This document shows positions 57,540-64,000 of a stretch of 64,000 nucleotides of DNA, one piece after another; the first letter of the stretch is position 1, and each line of letters begins with the position of its first letter. A program made the translations under genes and the position numbers. The stretch is from Deltaproteobacteria bacterium (GTDB taxonomy: Bacteria; Myxococcota_A; Polyangia; Polyangiales; Polyangiaceae). The DNA is taken from the NCBI GenBank assembly GCA_016218915.1, contig JACRCQ010000048.1:28920-92919 (forward strand). Direction: 5' to 3'. The notes beneath the pieces were generated by a model that was given only the letters and a program-made list of their open reading frames with translations, was not told the DNA's origin and searched no databases.

Positions 57540-58022
57540 TCAGGGGGACGGGAGGTAGCGGCAGCTCGGCGCCTGCGTGTCGACCAGCACCCGCGCGCCT
57601 TCCTCGACTCGCAGCGCTTCCGGCACTCCATCGGGCAGCCTCGTGGAGCGGTCAGCATCCAGAATCACGAGATTGCCCTGTTGCCGCCAGGTTCCCTTCC
57701 ACAGGATGATTCCTGACCACGCGCACATTGCTCCGCGCATACAAGGGGCCACCCGATCCGTGGCCATGAAGGTCCCGTCGCTTTCCAGGCTCACGAGGCG
57801 GACATAGGCGCGTCCTTCGCAAGCTGCGCCCTCCCAGGCGCCGGCCATCGATGGGGTGTCAGCCTTGCGCTGCTGTCCCGAACTGCTGGCGGGCACAGGA
57901 GTCGAAGCCGGGGGTGGGGCTTGGATCACCATCCCATCGTTGCGCGCAGGCGAGGTGGTGGTCGGGGTGCAGCCGACCACAAGGATGAGCAGAAGTGGGG
58001 TTGGCAGGCGCGTCATGGTCAT
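57540..58022 (-). CDS. Small hypothetical lipoprotein
   Basis: 160 residues. The signal peptide ends in LILVVGC (C18), followed by a Thr/Ser/Pro-rich linker to about residue 57. The mature domain has four cysteines and a short beta-rich pattern with AWEGAACEGRAYVRLVSLESDG and IILWKGTWRQQGNLVILD, which resembles a small lipocalin- or META-like barrel. I cannot name the family. ATG 58022 is used; 58016 is also in frame. It lies 140 bases upstream of exbD on the same strand. Confidence 0.7.
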   Translation of the reverse strand: MTMTRLPTPLLLILVVGCTPTTTSPARNDGMVIQAPPPASTPVPASSSGQQRKADTPSMAGAWEGAACEGRAYVRLVSLESDGTFMATDRVAPCMRGAMCAWSGIILWKGTWRQQGNLVILDADRSTRLPDGVPEALRVEEGARVLVDTQAPSCRYLPSP

Positions 58023-58185
58023 GGGTCGATCCTGGGTGCCCCCCATCCTGACATGGACAGGGAACGGGGGAGGATGTACAGGTGCAAAATGCGGCCGCGC
58101 GGACGGGGGGACAAAGGGCCTGGCCGTGTGGCGCTGCGGAACGGCTCCGCATGACGATTGGACTGGGAAGATTGCCCGGAGTCGG

Positions 58186-58198
58186 GCGTATGATGCGA
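58186..58198 (+). promoter_or_regulatory. Shared -10-like sequence before a lipoprotein gene (copy 2)
   Basis: GCGTATGATGCGA, identical to 50856-50868, with TATGAT at 58189-58194, ends 6 bases before ATG 58205. Confidence 0.3.
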
Positions 58199-58204
58199 GG
58201 TACC

Positions 58205-58609
58205 ATGCGAAATAACACGCCTATCCTTCTGGTCTCGGCGCTGGCGATCATGGTCGCTGCCGCCAGTTGTGTCATCACCACCCGGCCTGCCGACCCGGCC
58301 ACGCCCCCGCCACCACCTCCGGCGACGGCGACCGCCACGGCGGCCACCACTACGCCTGTGGCGACCGCGACCGGCCCGCGGGTGGTCAAGGTCCCACCCA
58401 AGTACGGGACGACGACTCCGGGCACGACCGCGACGGCGACGACCACCGCCACGACTCCGGTGCCGACGACGACCACCACGGGCACGGCCCCTGTCCCCTC
58501 CACGAGCTCGCTTCCTGGCGTCAACCAGGCGCAGTGCGTTCCGCCGCTCGTCTGGGATGGCACCAAGTGCACCTACTCGTTGCCGCCCGGCGGCCGTCCG
58601 CCTGGCTGA
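58205..58609 (+). CDS. Small Thr/Pro-rich lipoprotein
   Basis: 134 residues. The signal peptide ends at VAAASC (C22). The remainder is mostly Thr, Ala and Pro in short runs (for example TATATAATTTP), a low-complexity spacer, ending with a short Cys-bearing segment (QCVPPLVWDGTKCTYSLPPGG). That final motif, two Cys around VWDGTKC, resembles the EGF-like or chitin-binding-type ends of some surface proteins. No other domain. The start was chosen for its signal peptide. Divergent from the small lipoprotein gene at 57540. Confidence 0.65.
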   Translation: MRNNTPILLVSALAIMVAAASCVITTRPADPATPPPPPPATATATAATTTPVATATGPRVVKVPPKYGTTTPGTTATATTTATTPVPTTTTTGTAPVPSTSSLPGVNQAQCVPPLVWDGTKCTYSLPPGGRPPG

Positions 58610-58763
58610 TCGAAGCGCACGGCTCTCTCCTCGAGCCGCCCGATTGAGATCCATGCCCATGAAACGCGGCTGACCCTTGGGTTGGCCGCGAAGGGCTATG
58701 CGTTCCCGTGAAATCCTCCTGCGAGATGCGCTCTGCGGCCAGGCCTGCATTCTGGGAGACGTG

Positions 58764-58793
58764 TTGAGAACCGGCCTTGGCAGGGCGTAGACT
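58764..58793 (+). promoter_or_regulatory. Promoter of metF
   Basis: TTGAGA (58764-58769), an 18-bp spacer and TAGACT (58788-58793) make a fair sigma70 promoter. Transcription would start near 58800, leaving about 35 bases before ATG 58835 with AAGGAG at 58823-58828. Confidence 0.5.
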
Positions 58794-58834
58794 GACCCTC
58801 CTTGACGCGACGGGCTACGGGCAAGGAGTGGCGC

Positions 58835-59716
58835 ATGAGGATGTGCGATCGATGGCGGGCAAGTGGGCGTCCCACGATCTCCCTCGAGGTGTTTCCAGCA
58901 CGGACACCTCAGGCTGCAAGCAAGCTTGATGAGACGCTCGATGCGCTGGTGAGCCTGAATCCGGACTTCATGTCCGTGACCTTTGGCGCAGGGGGCTCGA
59001 CGCGCAAAGGCTCGCTGGAGCTCGCGACCAAGCTCAAGGACAGGGGGGTAGAGGTGCTCGCCTACTTCGCCTGCTACGGCCTTGGTCCTGACGACCTGCG
59101 GTCCGTGCTCGACGACTACCGCAGTGTCGGCGTGGAGAACGTCCTCGCGGTACGGGGGGACATCCCGCGCGACGAGCCGGATTTCCATCCGCACGCCCAG
59201 AGCCTGGCGCACGCATCGGATCTGATCGCGTTCATCCAGTCCCGCTACGACTTCTGCATCGGAGCTGCCGGGTATCCGGAAGGGCACAAGGAAGCGATCA
59301 GCAAGGACAAGGACATCGAGTACCTCAAGCTCAAGGTCGACAACGGCGCGCGCTTCGTGATCGCGAACTACTGCTACGACAACCGGCACTTCTTCGCCTT
59401 CCGCGAGCGGTGCAGGGCAGCGGGGATCGACGCCGCGATCCTCCCGGGCATCATGCCCATCTTCAGCGTGAAGATGATGGAGACGCTGGCCGGGCTGTGC
59501 GGTGCGACCATCCCGCAGGAGATACGCGACGGCCTGGCGAGCCTGCCAGAGGGCGACAAGGATGCGGTCGTGCGCTTCGGAATCGAGCTTGCCCGAAAGC
59601 AGTGCGCCGAGCTGCTGCGCTCCGGGGTGCCAGGCATCCACATCTACACCATGGATCGCGCTGCCAGTGCTGTGGCGATCCTGAAAGGCCTTCGAGAGGA
59701 AGGGCTGCTGGACTGA
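58835..59716 (+). CDS. metF: MetF, methylenetetrahydrofolate reductase
   Basis: 293 residues (E. coli 296). Family landmarks: SLEVFPARTPQAASKL with the catalytic Glu, FMSVTFGAGGSTRKG, VLAVRGDIPRDEPDFH, IGAAGYPEGHKEA, VIANYCYDNRHFF and LPGIMPIFS. These form the FAD-binding TIM barrel that reduces 5,10-methylene- to 5,10-methyl-tetrahydrofolate. The product feeds MetH, encoded 12 kb away. AAGGAG is six bases before ATG 58835; an upstream TTG start at 58802 is unlikely. Confidence 0.97.
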   Translation: MRMCDRWRASGRPTISLEVFPARTPQAASKLDETLDALVSLNPDFMSVTFGAGGSTRKGSLELATKLKDRGVEVLAYFACYGLGPDDLRSVLDDYRSVGVENVLAVRGDIPRDEPDFHPHAQSLAHASDLIAFIQSRYDFCIGAAGYPEGHKEAISKDKDIEYLKLKVDNGARFVIANYCYDNRHFFAFRERCRAAGIDAAILPGIMPIFSVKMMETLAGLCGATIPQEIRDGLASLPEGDKDAVVRFGIELARKQCAELLRSGVPGIHIYTMDRAASAVAILKGLREEGLLD

Positions 59717-59728
59717 CCGCGGGCCTGG

Positions 59729-61162
59729 CTAGAACTGGAAGTACACGAAGGGCACGGCCTGGGAGGTGGCAGCTTCCCTCAGCAGCACTGCCACACAGAA
59801 CAGCAGGACGCCTTGCGCCCAGCCCGGCAGACTCGAGAACTCGGCCCGCGCGCGCTCGAACCAGTCGTCTGGCGTGTAGTGCGTGATCAGCCCCACTGCG
59901 AGCGCGGCCAGCACCCACGGGTGCAGGTTCGGGTGATACAGGGTCAGGGTGGTGAGGCGCTTGAGCACGGCCCACGCCTTGGCAAACGAGTCTGCGCGGA
60001 AGAACACCCAGCACAGGCAGACGTAGTGGAAGGTCACCAGGACTCCGGCCACGCGTCGCAGCGGGGAGAGCTTACGTCGACGTCTCCGGATGCCGCGCTC
60101 TTGGAGCCACATCCAGTACACGAACGTGGCCGCGAGCCCTACGCCGTGCAGCAGCCCCCAGAACACGAAGTGCCAGGCAGCTCCGTGCCACAGCCCGCCC
60201 AGCAGCATCAGGATGATGAAGTTGCGCACCGTGCGCGCGGTGCTCCCGATCGAGCCGCCGAGCGGAAGGAACAGGTAGTCTCGCAGCCAGCTCGACAGCG
60301 AGATGTGCCACCGGTTCCAGAAGTCCTGCAGGTTCATCGCCTTGTAGGGCGAGTTGAAGTTGATCGGGAAGGTCACCCCGAGCAGTGCGGCGCATCCGAT
60401 CGCAATGTCGGTGTAGCCCGAGAAGTCGCAGTAGATCTGCACGGCATACCCGTAGATCCCTGCGAGCGTCTCCAGGGCCGAATAGTCGATCGGATTGTTG
60501 AACACCCGATCCACCAGGTTCACAGACAGGTAGTCGCTGATCACCACCTTCTTGAAGAGCCCGACGCAGATCAGGAAGAGCGCGCGGCTCCCTTCCACCT
60601 CGTCGAACACGGGCGCGCGCTCGAACTGCGGGATGAGATCGCGCGGACGCACGATCGGACCTGACACGAGGTGGGGGAAGAAGGCGACGAACAGCAGGTA
60701 CTTCCAGTAGCTGTCGCACGGCTTGGTGGTGCCGCGGTACACGTCAATGACGTAGCTCATCGACTCGAACGTGAAGAACGAGATGCCGATGGGCAGCATG
60801 AGCCGCAGGTACGGCAGGCTTGGCGTCCATCCGAACGACTGCGCAGCAGCGGCCACGGTGTCCAGGCCGAAGTCCCAGTACTTGAAGAACCCGAGCATTC
60901 CGAGGTTGACGATGACGGTGACGATCAACCACCGCTTGCGGCGCTTGGGGTCTTCGCAGGCAGCAATCCTGTTGCCGAGCCAGTAGTCGACGCTCGACGA
61001 CGCCAGGATGAGGGGCAGGTAGTACCAGGCGAAGTTGCCGTAGAAGAAGTAGCTCGCGACCAGCAGGAACAGCAGCCGCATCAGGCGGAGCCGGACCAGC
61101 AGCCAGCTCACCAGGAAGACGCAGCCGAAGAACCACGCGTAGTTGAGGGTGTTGAATGCCAC
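59729..61162 (-). CDS. MBOAT-family membrane O-acyltransferase (AlgI/DltB-like)
   Basis: 477 residues with many membrane helices. Typical MBOAT/AlgI features: NTLNYAWFFGCVFLVSW at the start, MLPIGISFFTFESMSYVIDVYRG, NFNSPYKAMNLQDFWNRWHISLSSWLRDYLFLPLGG and LLGGLWHGAAWHFVFWGLLHG with the catalytic His. Such enzymes transfer acyl groups to exported polysaccharides or other molecules. No alginate-type partner genes (AlgJ/AlgX-like) are seen, so the acceptor is unknown. Convergent with metF. Confidence 0.92.
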   Translation of the reverse strand: MAFNTLNYAWFFGCVFLVSWLLVRLRLMRLLFLLVASYFFYGNFAWYYLPLILASSSVDYWLGNRIAACEDPKRRKRWLIVTVIVNLGMLGFFKYWDFGLDTVAAAAQSFGWTPSLPYLRLMLPIGISFFTFESMSYVIDVYRGTTKPCDSYWKYLLFVAFFPHLVSGPIVRPRDLIPQFERAPVFDEVEGSRALFLICVGLFKKVVISDYLSVNLVDRVFNNPIDYSALETLAGIYGYAVQIYCDFSGYTDIAIGCAALLGVTFPINFNSPYKAMNLQDFWNRWHISLSSWLRDYLFLPLGGSIGSTARTVRNFIILMLLGGLWHGAAWHFVFWGLLHGVGLAATFVYWMWLQERGIRRRRRKLSPLRRVAGVLVTFHYVCLCWVFFRADSFAKAWAVLKRLTTLTLYHPNLHPWVLAALAVGLITHYTPDDWFERARAEFSSLPGWAQGVLLFCVAVLLREAATSQAVPFVYFQF

Positions 61163-61255
61163 GGGCTGCCCAGCCTAGTACTACAGGTCTGGCGGGATCG
61201 TCGTCGGGAACCTGTTGGAAGGGGTGACGAAGCAGGAAGGAAGCGTCGCGTCAGC

Positions 61256-62002
61256 TCACGCCCCGGAAATCAATGCGCCGAGCTGGCTCTGGACCTCGTC
61301 GATCAGAGCCTTTGCGCGAGCCAGGCCCACATCGATCACGAGCTTGCGGAAGTGCAGCTCCAGACCTGCCGTGGGAAGGGGCGCTGCCTTGGCGGCCACA
61401 GGCTTGGCAGCTTTCTTGGGAGCAGCCTTGGGCGGCGTCGCCTTGGGCGCAGCCTTCTTGGGAGCAGCCTTGGGCGCCGCGACCTTGAGAGCCGCGAGCT
61501 TGGCAGTCACGACCTTGGGCGCAGCAGCCTTGGCAGGTGCCTTGATACCCGCGGCCTTGGCGGTCGATCGGACCTTGTGAACATAGTCCGGGCTCATGGC
61601 CAGGCCGAGCTTTGCGCCAGCAGCGACCACTTCCTTGGCGCCGACGGTCAAGGGTTGGGCGCGAACGAACGCTGCCTTGGAAATGCGGACGGCCTTGGGG
61701 GCAGCGAGCTTGACGGCTGGAGCGGCCTTCTTGGCAGGCTTGGGCGCGGTTTCGGCAGCAGGCTTCTTTTGGGGCGCGGGTTTGGCAGCAGGCTTCTTTT
61801 TGGGCGCAGGTTTGGCAGCAGGCTTCTTTGGGGGCGTGGGCGCGGTTTTCGGAGCAGGCTTGGGCGCGGGCTTCGCGGCAGGCTTGGGCGACGCAGGCTT
61901 CGCTGCAACCTTCGCAGCCTTGTTGGCTGTGGCCACCTTGGGCGTCTTTGTCTTTGCAGCAGGGGCGACGGCGCGTTTGTCGACGGTCTTGTCCGAATCC
62001 AT
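61256..62002 (-). CDS. Histone-H1-like Lys/Ala/Pro-rich protein with conserved core (paralog C)
   Basis: 248 residues, the longest paralog. A Lys/Ala/Pro-rich N-terminal region (about 18-100) includes three 30-bp tandem repeats. The core (about 108-152) reads KAAFVRAQP, VGAKEVVAAGAKLGL, SPDYVHKVRSTAKA; a second AP/AK region with KAAPKKAAPKATPPK follows, and it ends FRKLVIDVGLARAKALIDEVQSQLG. ATG 62002 with GGAGG is used; a GTG six codons upstream is possible. A third copy 5 kb away from A and B suggests a dispersed family in this genome. Confidence 0.85.
   Translation of the reverse strand: MDSDKTVDKRAVAPAAKTKTPKVATANKAAKVAAKPASPKPAAKPAPKPAPKTAPTPPKKPAAKPAPKKKPAAKPAPQKKPAAETAPKPAKKAAPAVKLAAPKAVRISKAAFVRAQPLTVGAKEVVAAGAKLGLAMSPDYVHKVRSTAKAAGIKAPAKAAAPKVVTAKLAALKVAAPKAAPKKAAPKATPPKAAPKKAAKPVAAKAAPLPTAGLELHFRKLVIDVGLARAKALIDEVQSQLGALISGA
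61751..61840. repeat. Three tandem 30-bp repeats inside H1-like paralog C
   Basis: Three consecutive 30-base units (61751-61780, 61781-61810, 61811-61840) with the form TTTGGCAGCAGGCTTCTTTT plus ten more bases differ at only a few positions. They encode ten-residue KKPAAKPAPx repeats. This is a likely length-variable locus. Confidence 0.75.
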
Positions 62003-62044
62003 TTTCGATCTTGCCTCCACGCTGGGAATTGCGGGTCGCGTGCC

Positions 62045-62058
62045 GCTTTAGCTCAAAC
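62045..62058 (-). promoter_or_regulatory. Shared upstream element of H1-like paralog C
   Basis: Minus-strand GTTTGAGCTAAAGC, 42 bases before ATG 62002, resembles the elements upstream of paralogs A and B (common core TTGAG-x-TA-x-A). TAAAGC could act as a -10; TTGTAC lies 19 bp upstream. Confidence 0.4.
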
Positions 62059-62211
62059 CGCGTCGCGTCGTACAACAAAAAAAGAGAAGATCCCCTGCTC
62101 CTTCCCGCTCTTGCTCTGCAGGTTCCACGCGCTGGAGGACGGCTTGCCTCGTGTCGTGCGAGCGCCTTCTTTGGTAGACTGCGCCTCTGCGTCCATCCGA
62201 GGAGAAAAACG

Positions 62212-63864
62212 ATGTCAGTGCACGTCCTGGCCGGCAAGCCGGCTCCCCGAGCGCTTCTGGTCAACATCCCTCGACTCGTCGCCGCCTACTACACGCGTCA
62301 TCCTGACCCTGCCGAGGCGTCGCAAAAGGTCGCCTTCGGAACCTCTGGCCACCGCGGCTGCTCGCTCGAGAGCTGCTTCAACGAAGACCACCTGCTCGCC
62401 ATCGCGCAGGCGGTGTGCGAATACCGAATCTCCAAGGCGATCGACGGACCTCTGTACCTCGGCATGGACACCCACGCGCTGTCCGAGCCGGCGCTCTACA
62501 CTGCGCTCGAAGTCTTTGCCGCCAACGGCATGACCGTCCGCATGCAGAAGGGCTTTGGATACACGCCGACGCCCGTGGTCTCCCACGCGATCCTCTCGTT
62601 CAACCGTGGCCGCACCACAGGACTTGCCGACGGCGTGGTGATCACCCCGTCGCACAACCCTCCAGGAGACGGCGGCATCAAGTACAACCCGCCCGAAGGG
62701 GGACCTGCAGACAACAAGGTCACCAAGGTCATCCAGGACCGTGCCAACGCCATCCTCCAAGGGGGCCTCAAGGAAGTTAAGCGCATTCCCCTCAAACGCG
62801 CCCTGGCTGCGTCCACCACCCACGAGTTCGACTACATCGCTCCGTACGTCGATGACCTCGGCAATGCGATCGACATGAAGGCGATCGCGGATGCGAAGCT
62901 CGCCATCGGGGTCGATCCGCTCGGCGGGTCGGGCATCGATTTCTGGGACCCCATTGCGGACAAGTACGGCTTGAAGATGGAAGTGGTCAATCGAGCCGTG
63001 GACCCGACCTTCTCCTTCATGACCGTGGACAAGGACGGCAAGATCCGGATGGATTGCTCGTCGCCCTATGCGATGGCGGGCCTGATCCAGCACAAGGACC
63101 GATTCGACATCGCGTTTGGCAACGACCCCGACTACGACCGCCACGGCATCGTGACTCGCAGCGCTGGGCTGCTCAATCCCAACCACTACCTGTCGGTCGC
63201 GATCTGGTACCTGTTCCAGAATCGACCTGGGTGGCGCGCCGACGCTGCTGTGGGCAAGACCCTGGTTTCCAGCTCGATGATTGACCGCGTTGCCAAGCGC
63301 CTGGGCCGTCGGCTGGCCGAGGTCCCGGTCGGGTTCAAGTGGTTCGTGGATGGGCTGATCGACGGCTCCTTCGGGTTCGGCGGCGAGGAGAGCGCAGGTG
63401 CGTCGTTCCTGCGTCTGAACGGCACCGTCTGGACCACGGACAAGGACGGCATTCTGCTCGATCTGCTTGCGGCCGAAGTCACAGCAAAGACCGGCAAGGA
63501 TCCGGGGGTGATCTACAAGGAGCTGGAGAAGGAGTTTGGCAGTCCGATCTACGAGCGCATCGACGCACCGGCCACGCCTGCGCAGAAAGCTGCGCTCGGC
63601 AAGCTGTCGCCTGAGATGGTCAAGGCGACCGAGCTCGCAGGTGAGCCCATCACCCAGCGTCTGACCCATGCTCCAGGCAACGGCGCCGCGATCGGAGGCC
63701 TGAAGGTCGTCACCGAGAACGGCTGGTTTGCCGCGCGTCCTTCTGGCACCGAGGACATCTACAAGATCTACCTCGAGAGCTTCAAAGGAAGGGACCACCT
63801 GGAAAGGATCCAGATGGAAGCCCAGGAGATCGTGCAGGCCGCGTTCCGCGAGGCAGGCGTCTAG
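62212..63864 (+). CDS. pgm: Pgm, phosphoglucomutase
   Basis: 550 residues (E. coli Pgm 546). The catalytic serine lies in VVITPSHNPPGDGG (about residue 147). The metal-binding loop is FGNDPDYDRHGIV, the sugar-binding loop GFGGEESAGASF, and the phosphate-binding end ARPSGTEDIYKIY. These show an alpha-D-phosphohexomutase that interconverts glucose-6- and glucose-1-phosphate, feeding GlgC and other nucleotide-sugar routes. GAGGAG precedes ATG 62212. The start at MSVHVLAGKP is typical for this family. Confidence 0.97.
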   Translation: MSVHVLAGKPAPRALLVNIPRLVAAYYTRHPDPAEASQKVAFGTSGHRGCSLESCFNEDHLLAIAQAVCEYRISKAIDGPLYLGMDTHALSEPALYTALEVFAANGMTVRMQKGFGYTPTPVVSHAILSFNRGRTTGLADGVVITPSHNPPGDGGIKYNPPEGGPADNKVTKVIQDRANAILQGGLKEVKRIPLKRALAASTTHEFDYIAPYVDDLGNAIDMKAIADAKLAIGVDPLGGSGIDFWDPIADKYGLKMEVVNRAVDPTFSFMTVDKDGKIRMDCSSPYAMAGLIQHKDRFDIAFGNDPDYDRHGIVTRSAGLLNPNHYLSVAIWYLFQNRPGWRADAAVGKTLVSSSMIDRVAKRLGRRLAEVPVGFKWFVDGLIDGSFGFGGEESAGASFLRLNGTVWTTDKDGILLDLLAAEVTAKTGKDPGVIYKELEKEFGSPIYERIDAPATPAQKAALGKLSPEMVKATELAGEPITQRLTHAPGNGAAIGGLKVVTENGWFAARPSGTEDIYKIYLESFKGRDHLERIQMEAQEIVQAAFREAGV

Positions 63865-63974
63865 CTAGTGTCTGTCCCAGAGCCGATTTCGACCAGTTTT
63901 TGTCGAGATGGATGAATAGGTCGGGCCCTTCGTGAGTCTCAACTCTTGCACAAGCAAGAAACACGGAGGACCCG

Positions 63975-64000
63975 ATGCGCCTGATGCTACACACCCAGAC
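63975..64000 (+). CDS. Start of an unidentified gene cut by the window edge
   Basis: ATG at 63975 with GGAGG six bases upstream opens a frame (MRLMLHTQT) that leaves the window. Too little is visible to name it. The 110 bases before it, from about 63866, begin TAGTGTCTGTCCCAGAGCCG, which has the look of an insertion-sequence terminus; if so this could be a transposase start. Confidence 0.35.

Overview
The window is 64 kb of high-GC, gene-dense chromosome. Its content suggests a member of the Myxococcota, probably Polyangia-like. This is inference from several traits seen together: about fifteen predicted lipoproteins, several with Ala/Asp/Pro/Glu-rich linkers after the lipidated cysteine; a seven-repeat MopE-type metal-binding protein; WD40, P-domain and LVIVD surface proteins; orphan and paired two-component systems; and histone-H1-like Lys/Ala/Pro proteins. 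I saw no rRNA, tRNA, CRISPR array, plasmid or phage module. The only hint of a mobile element is at the extreme right edge.

Layout. 1-1.4 kb: the end of an unknown gene, a short segment bounded by inverted repeats, and a two-gene operon headed by a ribbon-helix-helix protein whose promoter carries an operator-like inverted repeat. 1.4-9.9 kb: a two-component system whose sensor carries a c-type haem motif, two lipoproteins (one aryl-sulfotransferase-like), an M2-type metallopeptidase, a Cys-rich HTH/receiver regulator and a transglutaminase-like protein. 10.2-12.3 kb: a ten-haem cytochrome fused to a membrane cytochrome b (CbcL-like architecture). 12.4-18.4 kb: a MopE-like protein, an unknown cytoplasmic protein, a DUF3047 protein and an adenosine-deaminase-like lipoprotein. 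18.6-21.5 kb: a PAS kinase with a cysteine cluster, then an EnvZ/OmpR-type pair. 21.5-25.8 kb: two paralogous B12-binding-type radical SAM enzymes flanking a zinc-ribbon protein. 25.9-34.3 kb: secreted lipoproteins, an M30-like peptidase, a 13-haem cytochrome plus cytochrome b operon, and a P-domain lipoprotein. 34.4-42.9 kb: a 14-blade WD40 lipoprotein, uvrA, an LVIVD lipoprotein coupled to an M64-type peptidase, and a Rieske protein. 43-48 kb: metH and glgC. 48.2-55 kb: an uncharacterised winged-helix/AAA ATPase pair, then a lipoprotein, FecR-like protein and RlmA-like methyltransferase operon. 55-62 kb: three paralogous H1-like proteins interspersed with an orphan ExbD/TolR protein, small lipoproteins, metF and an MBOAT acyltransferase. 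62-64 kb: pgm and the start of another gene.

How the genes fit together. Two quinone-to-multihaem-cytochrome modules, a sensor kinase with an extracytoplasmic c-haem motif and two regulators with cysteine clusters point to respiration with redox-responsive control, perhaps extracellular or anaerobic. MetF and MetH supply the methyl-folate branch of methionine synthesis. Pgm and GlgC are consecutive steps from glucose-6-phosphate to ADP-glucose for glycogen. The exported peptidases, adenosine deaminase and aryl-sulfotransferase-like protein fit a scavenging or predatory lifestyle.

The best candidates for undescribed biology are (i) the three H1-like paralogs, which share a conserved central motif and a similar sequence element upstream, and (ii) the translationally coupled winged-helix/AAA ATPase pair at 48.2-50.8 kb.
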